Positions 1-5,571 of a stretch of 5,745 nucleotides of DNA are shown here, one piece after another; the first letter of the stretch is position 1, and each line of letters starts with the position of its first letter. A model generated the notes under the pieces. The model ran no database searches. It was not told the DNA's origin and saw only the letters and a list, made by a program, of their open reading frames with translations. Source of the DNA: Ilumatobacteraceae bacterium. Lineage in GTDB: Bacteria; Actinomycetota; Acidimicrobiia; Acidimicrobiales; Ilumatobacteraceae. The translations under genes were made by a program, and so were the position numbers. The stretch is taken from assembly GCA_023257035.1 (NCBI GenBank), contig JALRDI010000363.1, positions 1 through 5,745 on the forward strand. Reading direction: 5' to 3'.

Positions 1-136
1 GCGCGGCGACGACAACATCATCACCGCGAGCAATTGCGTCACATGCTTCGCGCTGGAAACGATCGAGAGGAAAGGCCAACTGGTCAGCAAACCAGGCATG
101 GGAATCACCCGAATCTGGCGAGGGTGACTCAGTCAA
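1..136 (-). CDS. DEAD/DEAH-box helicase, HelY/Ski2-like, N-terminal fragment (3' end off window)
   Basis: This is the start of a gene that runs off the left edge; only 45 codons are visible. The translation begins LTESPSPDSGDSHAWFADQL and continues with FPLDRFQREACDAI, then an R-G-D-D-V-V-V-A-A segment ending at the edge. That pattern (aromatic-P-L-D-x-F-Q, then a short helix, then hydrophobics before A-A-P-T-G-S-G-K-T) is the Q-motif-like entry and the beginning of motif I of HelY/Mtr4/Ski2-type superfamily 2 helicases; the Walker A residues themselves lie outside the window. The only in-frame start I find is TTG at 136-134, one nucleotide after the tatC stop. It is supported by a strong purine-rich site (GGGGGAG, 147-141) inside the end of tatC. 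A helicase directly after tatC is a recurring actinobacterial order. The role in RNA or DNA unwinding is inferred from family only. Confidence 0.8.
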   Translation of the reverse strand, partial: MTESPSPDSGDSHAWFADQLAFPLDRFQREACDAIARGDDVVVAA

Positions 137-137
137 A

Positions 138-950
138 TCACTCCCCCGCCGAGCGACGCCGACGAGTCAGTAGCGAACCAACCCCGATCGCGAGGAAATA
201 GAGAACAATCATCGGAACTGACAGGCTTGCAAGGGAAACAGGGTCACCCGATGGCGTAATTGCTGCCGCGATAAACACAACTCCGACGATGGCGTAACGC
301 CACACGCCAAGAAGGGCCTTCGGAGTCAACACACCAATGAGCTGCAAGAACACGAGCAGTACTGGCACGGTGAATCCAATCCCGAACGCAATCACCATCA
401 GCGTGACCAACCTGATGTACGAGCTCACCCGAAACACCTGATCAACCCCATCCCCCGACCATTCGATGAGGAACTCGATAGCTCGGCCAAGGGTGGAAAA
501 CGCAAGTAGGCCACCGGCAACAAACAGCGCTAATGCACTCGAGATGAAACTCAACGCATAGCGGCGTTCATTTTTATGCATGGCTGGAACTATGAATTTC
601 CAGATTTGCCACAAGATGACGGGGAGTCCGAGAATGATTCCGCCATACGTTGCAATGCGCATTCTGGTGGTAAAACCTTCCACCGGGTCCATCGTGAACA
701 AACTCACCGAATCGAGCGTCGAGTCATAAGAAAGTCCGCAGAAACCTGGCTGCCGTCGTCGACACAACTCGAGGTATGGCTCGGTTAAGAACCGCAGCAC
801 CGAGTTGTAGGCGAACAGCACGACTATTGCACCAGCTGCAACTGCGAGCGCCGATCGAATGATTCGGGACCGCAGCTCAGCGAGATGGTCCATGAGGCCC
901 ATCGTCCCGTCAGCAGGAATCGCCCGTTTCTTCCTCGGCCAAATTTTCAC
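138..950 (-). CDS. tatC: Sec-independent protein translocase subunit TatC
   Basis: TatC is the polytopic core of the twin-arginine translocase; with TatB it binds Tat signal peptides of folded proteins at the cytoplasmic membrane. The 270-residue product has a basic N-terminal tail, then the signature DHLAELRSRI (residues 21-30; E25 and R27 correspond to the signal-peptide-binding glutamate and arginine of E. coli TatC, E15 and R17). About six membrane segments follow, roughly at 33-50, 98-116, 132-152, 180-205, 213-231 and 236-258. The first cytoplasmic loop has FIVPAMHKNERR (119-130; E128 matches the conserved KxERR glutamate), and ITPSGDP (231-237) lies before the last helix. The first periplasmic loop is extended (about 60-85) and carries C63 and C71. 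The start is GTG at 950-948, overlapping the upstream stop by 4 nt (GTGA). ATG codons at residues 17 and 20 are possible alternatives, but the basic extension resembles other actinobacterial TatC N-termini. The tail ends RRRRSAGE. Confidence 0.97.
   Translation of the reverse strand: MKIWPRKKRAIPADGTMGLMDHLAELRSRIIRSALAVAAGAIVVLFAYNSVLRFLTEPYLELCRRRQPGFCGLSYDSTLDSVSLFTMDPVEGFTTRMRIATYGGIILGLPVILWQIWKFIVPAMHKNERRYALSFISSALALFVAGGLLAFSTLGRAIEFLIEWSGDGVDQVFRVSSYIRLVTLMVIAFGIGFTVPVLLVFLQLIGVLTPKALLGVWRYAIVGVVFIAAAITPSGDPVSLASLSVPMIVLYFLAIGVGSLLTRRRRSAGE
141..147 (-). promoter_or_regulatory. Ribosome binding site for the helicase TTG start
   Basis: On the minus strand this reads GGGGGAG, 4 nt before the TTG at 136-134. 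It lies within the last codons of tatC. It decides the unusual TTG start, because neither an ATG nor a GTG occurs in frame nearby. Confidence 0.5.
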
Positions 951-1318
951 GAGCTAGACAAACCTTCGTCATCAGCCCGGGCTGGCGGTGGCGAGGCAAC
1001 CGCAGTCTCCTCAGACTCGGTTGTAGTCGTTTCTGGCGGGGTGGTGTGGTCGTTTTGGCCGTCAGGCGCGCTCGACGCAATTGTCTCGTCGAGTGAAGTC
1101 TTCAGATCCTTGACCGGATCAGACACAGCTGATCGAAGATCGTCTAACGGCTCTTTTACTGCGGACTGAAACTCTTTGGTAAATCCGTCGCCCATTCGAC
1201 GAACCTGCGCATACATACGCCCAAACCATCGAGCAGCCTCTGGCAACTTTTCTGGACCCAGCACAACCAGAGCAAGTAGCGCAATAATGATGAGCTCTCC
1301 GCCTTGAAGGTTGAACAC
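947..1318 (-). CDS. tatB: Twin-arginine translocase TatA/TatB family protein, TatB-like
   Basis: This is a small single-span Tat subunit of 123 residues. The first half is diagnostic: MFNLQGGEL, a hydrophobic helix (about 9-20), then V-V-L-G-P-E-K-L-P-E-A-A-R, followed by an amphipathic helix (about 27-60). E8 and the G21-P22 hinge fall at the same positions as in E. coli TatB, while TatA usually has F-G-x-x-x-L-P there. The remainder is charged and then Thr/Glu/Pro-rich (about 90-123), probably a disordered cytoplasmic tail. TatB forms the signal-peptide receptor with TatC, encoded immediately downstream with a 4-nt overlap. The start is GTG at 1318-1316. No well-spaced Shine-Dalgarno precedes it, since the only purine stretch (TGAG) abuts the start; a leaderless mRNA is possible. 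No separate TatA is seen in the window. The family is certain; the TatB rather than TatA assignment is fairly confident. Confidence 0.9.
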   Translation of the reverse strand: MFNLQGGELIIIALLALVVLGPEKLPEAARWFGRMYAQVRRMGDGFTKEFQSAVKEPLDDLRSAVSDPVKDLKTSLDETIASSAPDGQNDHTTPPETTTTESEETAVASPPPARADDEGLSSS

Positions 1319-1325
1319 CTCATTA

Positions 1326-1331
1326 AGTCTA
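1326..1331 (-). promoter_or_regulatory. Candidate -10 element for a leaderless tatB transcript
   Basis: The minus strand reads TAGACT, matching the actinobacterial TANNNT -10 pattern. It is followed by seven bases and then the tatB GTG, so transcription could begin at or next to the start codon. No convincing -35 is visible at 16-19 bp upstream. That upstream DNA is already inside the divergent phosphodiesterase gene. Confidence 0.3.
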
Positions 1332-1344
1332 CGAGCATGACAGC

Positions 1345-2085
1345 ATGGCCAGAGTGAAGCAGCAGCAACTTCCTACTTTGACTGGTTCAACAATTCTGTT
1401 TGCTCACCGTGGCGCCCGCGCGCACGCCCCCGAAAACACAATGGAGGCCTTCCACCTTGCGGTCCGCCTCGGTGCATCCGGGATTGAAAGCGACGTGTGG
1501 GTGACGAGAGACGGTGTCGCAGTGCTCGACCATGACGGGAAAGTTCCAGCAAGTCGACTGCGATCACGCTCAATACGAGATGTTCTAGCAGCAAACCTTC
1601 CTGCACACATTCCTCACCTCACCGATCTACTCGCGCTCTTACTGGACCGGAACGATCTGCATCTCTCCCTCGATATCAAAGATGATGATGCGTTTGAACC
1701 CACTTTCAAGGCAATAGACGATGTAGGTGGCGAGCTCAGCCCTCGGGTGTGGTTGTGCCACCCACAACGACAGATGCTCGTCGCACATCGGTCATCTTTT
1801 CCAGATGCACGACTTGTGAACTCGGTGAGACTGAATTCAATTCGTGAAGGGGTCGAAGTTCGTTGTGCTTCGCTCGCCAACGAAGGAATCGATGCATTGA
1901 ATATGCGGATCGACGATTGGAACGGTGGGCTTGTCACACTTGCGCACCGATTTTCGCGATACGCGTTCGGTTGGAATTTGCAACAACCCCATGAACTTCG
2001 AAGTGGGCTGCGAATGGGCCTCGATGGAGTGTTTAGCGATCACGTTGACCGGATGGTCGACGCAGCAACAAGTCTCGAGTTATAG
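1345..2085 (+). CDS. Glycerophosphodiester phosphodiesterase family protein
   Basis: Enzymes of this family hydrolyse glycerophosphodiesters (deacylated phospholipids) to sn-glycerol 3-phosphate and an alcohol, using a divalent metal in a TIM-barrel fold. The 246-residue product opens the barrel with the motif FAHRGARAHAPENTMEAF (19-36; H21 and R22), then G-I-E-S-D-V-W-V-T-R-D-G-V-A-V-L-D-H-D (46-64), giving the metal-binding E48 and D50 and the second catalytic histidine H63. The usual E-I-K on a later strand is D110-I-K112 here. The C-terminal part has FGWNLQQPHELRSGLRMGLD (208-227) followed by GVFSD, matching the family's final strand, in which a W-x-V-N motif and a D-G-I-x-x-D motif are usual. 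There is no signal peptide, so it is probably cytoplasmic. The ATG at 1345 lies a few residues before the first strand, as expected, but has only a weak ribosome binding site. It is the only rightward gene: it diverges from tatB across 26 nt and overlaps the end of lepB by 6 bp. The exact substrate is unknown. Confidence 0.93.
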   Translation: MARVKQQQLPTLTGSTILFAHRGARAHAPENTMEAFHLAVRLGASGIESDVWVTRDGVAVLDHDGKVPASRLRSRSIRDVLAANLPAHIPHLTDLLALLLDRNDLHLSLDIKDDDAFEPTFKAIDDVGGELSPRVWLCHPQRQMLVAHRSSFPDARLVNSVRLNSIREGVEVRCASLANEGIDALNMRIDDWNGGLVTLAHRFSRYAFGWNLQQPHELRSGLRMGLDGVFSDHVDRMVDAATSLEL

Positions 2086-2697
2086 CCACTGCCAATTCGA
2101 TCGTGGCCAGAACACGACGAACGCACGGCCAACGATGTCATCGAGAAGGATTGGCCCAAGGGCCCGACTGTCTTGCGACCCTGCCCTGTTATCACCCATG
2201 ACAAATACTGTTCCCTCAGGAACAATTAGTGGACCGAAATCACCACCGCAGTTTCCTGGTGTGACAACCGTGGGATCAAGGTAAGGCTCGAGCAAAAGCT
2301 GCCCACCGACACGCACCTCACAGCTTCGCATTTCAATTTCTTCACCACCAACAGCAATGACCCGCTTAATGAGATCACGCTCACTAGTTCCGCGAATCTC
2401 GTGAAGGACAACAACATCGCCACGGTTCGGATCATGAAGACGGTACGAAACCTTATTGACAAACACTCGGTCGCCTGTCTCAAGCGTCGAGTACATCGAT
2501 GATCCCTCGACGACGAAATGGGCAAGAAGAAACGTTCTCACTCCAAGAGCAACGACCAAAGCAATAACGACCACCAAAGCCCAATCGAAAAAGGCCTTCG
2601 CTCCTCGCCCTAGCGCAGCGAGGCTGGTGTTCATGGAAGGACCCGAATTCTCGTCAGCATCAGCTGCAAGGAATTTTTCTTCATCGATCTCGTCCAT
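2080..2697 (-). CDS. lepB: Signal peptidase I
   Basis: This membrane-anchored serine protease (family S26) cleaves signal peptides from exported pre-proteins on the outer face of the membrane. Numbering from the ATG at 2697-2695 (205 residues), there is an acidic cytoplasmic tail of about 35 residues and one membrane anchor (about 38-58). The catalytic box follows as V-E-G-S-S-M-Y-S-T-L, with the nucleophile S67 just before Met. Then come N-R-G-D-V-V-V (91-97), DLIKRVIAVGG with the general-base lysine K111, and GTVFVMGDNRAGSQDSR (162-178), the family's last conserved box. The single anchor and length fit the Gram-positive/actinobacterial type. The start is uncertain: GTG at 2703 and TTG at 2709 would add 2 and 4 residues, and none has a clear ribosome binding site. 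It lies about 41 nt after pafA on the same strand and ends in a 6-bp tail-to-tail overlap with the phosphodiesterase gene. Many Tat and Sec substrates would be processed by it. Confidence 0.95.
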   Translation of the reverse strand: MDEIDEEKFLAADADENSGPSMNTSLAALGRGAKAFFDWALVVVIALVVALGVRTFLLAHFVVEGSSMYSTLETGDRVFVNKVSYRLHDPNRGDVVVLHEIRGTSERDLIKRVIAVGGEEIEMRSCEVRVGGQLLLEPYLDPTVVTPGNCGGDFGPLIVPEGTVFVMGDNRAGSQDSRALGPILLDDIVGRAFVVFWPRSNWQWL

Positions 2698-2738
2698 AAC
2701 CACGGCCAACCGTATCGGGTGCTGGCCTCACACGAGGG

Positions 2739-4097
2739 TCACAATTGTTCGATGAGGCGATCGACACGTTCATCTGTTGCAGCAAAAGGGTCTTTGCACA
2801 ACACAGTGCGCTGAGCCTGATCATTGACCTTAAGGTGCACCCAATCAACTGTGACGTCTCGGCCTCGTTCACGAGCGCGACGAATGAAATCCCCTCGGAG
2901 GCGTGCGCGCGTGGTTTGAGGTGCTGTGTCTCGAGCCGCCTCAACAGAATCTGGAGTACACATTCGTACAGCGCGTCCCCGTTCTTCGAGTTTGTAAAAC
3001 ATTCCGCGTTTTCGAGAAACATCGTGGTACTGAAGATCCAGGAGTTGAATTTGCGGGTCACTTAACTCAAGCCCGTGCCGTTCGCGATATGCCTCGATGA
3101 GTTTGTATTTAATAACCCAATCGAGCTCTCGATCGAGTTGCAGTGGGTCATCTTCGATGGCGGTGATGCAGTGTTCCCACATTCGAAGTGCAGTCATCTC
3201 TTCGTCATTGAAACCTCGACGGTCGGCGTAGTTCAGCGCCGCATCAAGAAACTCCCGTTGAATATCGAGGGCGCTGATTTCTCGACCATTGGCGAGTTGA
3301 ACGCGTTGCCGACAGGTCATGTCATGGCTGATGTCACGGATTGCTCGAATCGGATTTTCAAGTGACAGATCTCTAAACGACATCGATGGGTCCTCGAGCA
3401 TCCTGAGAACACAAGCAACGACACCAATTTTCAAAAACGTGGTGTACTCACTCATATTGGAGTCACCAACAATGACGTGCAGGCGCCGGAAACTCTCGGC
3501 ATCTGCGTGAGGCTCATCACGAGAATTGATGATCGGACGGCTCCTCGTGGTCGCTGAACTCACGCCTTCCCAGATGTGGTCGGCTCGTTGAGAGATCGCA
3601 TAGATCGGCCCGCGGGCAGTGTTGAGAACCTTTCCTGCCCCCGCATATATCTGCCTCGAAATGAGGAACGGAATGAGGTTCGACGCGTAACCCGACGGGT
3701 CATCACTTCGACGGGTGAGGTAATTCTCGTGGCATCCGTAGGAGTTTCCGGCGGAGTCCGTGTTGTTCTTAAAGACAAATACTGTTCCTCGCACCGACTC
3801 TGCCTCAAGACGCTCTTCGGCACTGATTGCGAGGCGCTCAACGATCCGCTCACCGGCACGGTCATGGGTGACGGCGTCGAGAAGTGAATCACACTCTGGT
3901 GTGGCGTATTCAGGGTGTGAGCCGACGTCGAGATACAGACGTCCGCCATTTGGCAAGAAAGCATTGGATGATCGCCCCCACGCCATTACGTCACGGAAGA
4001 GATAACGCGCTACCTCATCTGGGGTGAGGCGACGCTGGCCACGAAATGTGCACGTGATGCCGTATTCGGTTTCAATCCCGTAAATACGGCGATCCAT
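2739..4097 (-). CDS. pafA: Pup--protein ligase PafA
   Basis: PafA attaches the C-terminal glutamate of the small protein Pup to lysines of target proteins, via ATP-dependent gamma-glutamyl phosphate formation. This marks them for the mycobacterial-type proteasome in the cytoplasm. The product is 452 residues, the length I recall for M. tuberculosis PafA, and is similar from end to end. It starts M-D-R-R-I-Y-G-I-E-T-E-Y-G (metal ligand E9). It then has R-L-Y-L-D-V-G-S-H-P-E-Y-A-T (53-66), which includes Y55, the catalytic D57 and E63. KNNTDSAGNSYGCHENY (110-126), HIWEGVSSATTRSRPIINSR (174-193), HVIVGDSNMSE (207-217) and ENPIRAIRDISHD (247-259) follow. The start I-E-T-E and the C-terminal C-K-D-P-F (434-438) favour PafA over its paralogue Dop. 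The ATG at 4097-4095 has no Shine-Dalgarno. It follows pxpC by 41 nt and precedes lepB; pafB and pafC, often downstream in Actinobacteria, are absent here. Confidence 0.97.
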   Translation of the reverse strand: MDRRIYGIETEYGITCTFRGQRRLTPDEVARYLFRDVMAWGRSSNAFLPNGGRLYLDVGSHPEYATPECDSLLDAVTHDRAGERIVERLAISAEERLEAESVRGTVFVFKNNTDSAGNSYGCHENYLTRRSDDPSGYASNLIPFLISRQIYAGAGKVLNTARGPIYAISQRADHIWEGVSSATTRSRPIINSRDEPHADAESFRRLHVIVGDSNMSEYTTFLKIGVVACVLRMLEDPSMSFRDLSLENPIRAIRDISHDMTCRQRVQLANGREISALDIQREFLDAALNYADRRGFNDEEMTALRMWEHCITAIEDDPLQLDRELDWVIKYKLIEAYRERHGLELSDPQIQLLDLQYHDVSRKRGMFYKLEERGRAVRMCTPDSVEAARDTAPQTTRARLRGDFIRRARERGRDVTVDWVHLKVNDQAQRTVLCKDPFAATDERVDRLIEQL

Positions 4098-4103
4098 ACG
4101 TCA

Positions 4104-4109
4104 ACGGTA
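4104..4109 (-). promoter_or_regulatory. Candidate -10 element for a leaderless pafA transcript
   Basis: The minus strand reads TACCGT, fitting TANNNT, with six bases between it and the pafA ATG. No Shine-Dalgarno is present in the 41-nt gap, so a leaderless start is plausible. No good -35 is seen. The hexamer overlaps a short dyad (GTAGC, 8 nt, GCTAC) at 4107-4124. Confidence 0.25.
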
Positions 4110-4124
4110 GCGAACGCCAGCTAC
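4107..4124. repeat. Short inverted repeat upstream of pafA
   Basis: Arms GTAGC (4107-4111) and GCTAC (4120-4124) are separated by 8 nt within the pxpC-pafA gap. It could be an operator or a weak hairpin. Five-base arms are short enough to occur by chance, and no U-tract follows, so I do not call it a terminator. Confidence 0.25.
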
Positions 4125-4138
4125 GGCTGCTTGATCGT

Positions 4139-4945
4139 TCATTTCAGTCGGAATTTGAGGGTCGAACCAACAGCGACGCCGAGGGCTGTTGAAAGTCCGG
4201 AGTCGTCAATGACAGCCGCAACGGGATACCCGCCGGTCACTGGATGGTCACGCCCGAGAATGATCGGACAGCCACTAGGGGGGATCTGTAACGCGCCAAC
4301 AATCATTGGCTCGCTTTTTCCGCTTGCGGCTTCCGACGCCAGTTGAAGTGCGCCTCCGACCAATCGAACCCCGACGCGAGAGTTATTCTCAACAATCCAG
4401 TTAGTGGAGGTCAACGTCTCGAGCGCAGATGGAGACAGACGATCGAGGTGCGGTCCTGAAATCACCGCGACATCCGTCTCGGCTGACTGAGGAGCGATGA
4501 GATCTGACGGCGTGCCACTCGTGAAACCGTCAATGCGAAGACTGACACCGACCGAAACATCGACCGCCGTAATACCTGCCATCGTGTCCGCGCTGAGTGA
4601 CCCAAGTACGGGGTTACCCCAGAATCCTCCGGCAACCGCAAGGTAGGCCCATTGGCGCCCGCTCGTCGCGCTCACCTGAATTCGTTCGCCTTCGAGCATC
4701 AGCCGAGGCGATGTCCATCCACTCATCGATACGAGGCATCGAGTGACGCATTCAAGTACGAGTCCACCCGCTGTTTCAAGAATGGGCGTGGTTGGATCGT
4801 TGCCAAGGGAGCGATTGAGTGCGGCAGCCAAGGTCTGATCCACGATCCCGGATCGGCCAAGCCCAAGATGCGCGAATCCGAATCGACCGCGATCTTGAAT
4901 CGATGTTGCAATACCCGGTGCAATCACGCTGAATGCGGTCGTCAT
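4139..4945 (-). CDS. pxpC: 5-oxoprolinase subunit PxpC (biotin-dependent carboxyltransferase/KipA family)
   Basis: With PxpA and PxpB this protein forms the ATP-dependent 5-oxoprolinase that opens 5-oxo-L-proline to glutamate in the cytoplasm. The family is also annotated as allophanate hydrolase subunit 2 or KipA. From the ATG at 4945-4943 it has 268 residues. The N-terminus has the family motif VIAPGIATSIQDRGRFGFAH (7-26) followed by L-G-L-G-R-S-G-I-V-D. Later come A-Y-L-A-V-A-G-G-F (100-108), S-R-V-G-V-R-L (189-195), and near the end I-V-G-A-L-Q-I-P-P-S-G (215-225) and HPVTGGYPV (234-242). It is slightly short for the family (about 290-330), mainly in the middle. An in-frame start 33 codons upstream exists, but that extension lies inside pxpB in another frame and has no family similarity. 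The ATG overlaps the pxpB stop by 4 nt (ATGA), with GAGG at 4960-4957 as ribosome binding site. Confidence 0.92.
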   Translation of the reverse strand: MTTAFSVIAPGIATSIQDRGRFGFAHLGLGRSGIVDQTLAAALNRSLGNDPTTPILETAGGLVLECVTRCLVSMSGWTSPRLMLEGERIQVSATSGRQWAYLAVAGGFWGNPVLGSLSADTMAGITAVDVSVGVSLRIDGFTSGTPSDLIAPQSAETDVAVISGPHLDRLSPSALETLTSTNWIVENNSRVGVRLVGGALQLASEAASGKSEPMIVGALQIPPSGCPIILGRDHPVTGGYPVAAVIDDSGLSTALGVAVGSTLKFRLK

Positions 4946-5571
4946 TCGCGGATAAACCTCACACGTCGGCCCGGCTCTATGAGCGCTGGAGGGTCGCGAT
5001 TGATGTCCCACACGGCGGCCGAAGTCGACCCAATCAGGTGCCATCCTCCCGGCGAAGCAGTCGGATACACAGCGGAGTACATCGCAGCAATCGACACCGA
5101 GCCAACAGGAACACGGGTCCGCGGGGTATCACGACGTGGCAGTTGCAGCACCGGATCAAGTCCCGAGAGATACGCAAAACCTGGGGCGAACCCGCAGAAC
5201 TCTGCAACATAGAGGCCTGAGCAATGTCGATTGATCGTTTCCTCGATCGACAATCCACACTGCTCGGCAATTGTGGGCAGATCCTCGCCGTCATATCGAA
5301 CAGAGATCTCGATCGGCGAAGCGTCGAGAGAAACCTGAGTTTCGTCAGCGATTCGAGCAACCTCATCAAGTCGAGAAAGAACGCTCTCGCGAGCACGCTG
5401 GTGCTCGCACCTCACCAGCATCGTCGCCTCTGCAGGAACGACCTCTGAAACGCCCCCAATGTTGAGACTTCGCAAGGCATCGGCCCACGCTGCAGGCAAA
5501 TAGCCATCAAGACGTAGGTGCAGACTGTGAGTGCCCATCGGCACGATCTCAATGCTGTCGATGATGCTCAC
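4942..5571 (-). CDS. pxpB: 5-oxoprolinase subunit PxpB (KipI / allophanate hydrolase subunit 1 family)
   Basis: PxpB is the partner of PxpC in the 5-oxoprolinase complex. The family was earlier called KipI or allophanate hydrolase subunit 1. The 209-residue product is of normal length. An N-terminal domain (about 1-80) leads into P-I-E-I-S-V-R-Y-D-G-E-D-L-P (86-99) and a helix with L-S-I-E-E-T-I-N-R-H (107-116). The core motifs are FCGFAPGFAYLSGL (125-138), PRRDTPRTRVPVGSVSIA (145-162) and YPTASPGGWHLIGST (169-183), all well conserved. The start is GTG at 5571-5569, overlapping the stop of the preceding ORF by 4 nt (GTGA). No ribosome binding site is evident, so translation probably depends on ribosomes finishing the upstream frame. 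The complex's third subunit, PxpA, is not encoded in the window, though its last few codons may survive in that upstream ORF. Function in 5-oxoproline hydrolysis is from the family; allophanate hydrolysis is unlikely without the amidase partner. Confidence 0.93.
   Translation of the reverse strand: MSIIDSIEIVPMGTHSLHLRLDGYLPAAWADALRSLNIGGVSEVVPAEATMLVRCEHQRARESVLSRLDEVARIADETQVSLDASPIEISVRYDGEDLPTIAEQCGLSIEETINRHCSGLYVAEFCGFAPGFAYLSGLDPVLQLPRRDTPRTRVPVGSVSIAAMYSAVYPTASPGGWHLIGSTSAAVWDINRDPPALIEPGRRVRFIRE
4957..4960 (-). promoter_or_regulatory. Ribosome binding site supporting the pxpC ATG at 4945
   Basis: The minus strand reads GAGG, 11 nt before the ATG. This supports the internal start over the longer in-frame extension beginning at 5044. 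Confidence 0.4.

Noticed and set aside
2153..2164. Near-perfect palindrome GGCCC-AA-GGGCC near the end of lepB, considered as a terminator
   Set aside because: It encodes the conserved A-L-G-P part of the last signal peptidase box, has a 2-nt loop and lacks a U-tract.
1925..2284. Rightward open frame crossing the GDPD/lepB junction
   Set aside because: It overlaps the ends of two well-supported genes in other frames, and its translation shows no domain.
2698..2709. Longer lepB starts (GTG 2703, TTG 2709)
   Set aside because: They add only a few residues and have no better ribosome binding site than the ATG at 2697, so the ATG was kept with the uncertainty noted.
4098..4138. Rho-independent terminator between pxpC and pafA
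   Set aside because: The only dyad has 5-bp arms and is not followed by a T-run on either strand.
4097..4139. A functional link between 5-oxoprolinase and Pup tagging through glutamate chemistry
   Set aside because: Adjacency across a 41-nt gap is the only support; Pup's terminal Gln/Glu is handled by Dop and PafA, and no known step uses 5-oxoproline.
4946..5044. 33-codon N-terminal extension of pxpC
   Set aside because: Family homology begins at the ATG at 4945, which has a GAGG site and an ATGA overlap; the extension is just another frame of pxpB.
4652..5212. Long rightward open frame (186 codons) opposite pxpC/pxpB
   Set aside because: It is antisense to two genes with strong family motifs, spans their boundary, and its Arg/Ser-rich translation resembles no protein family I know.
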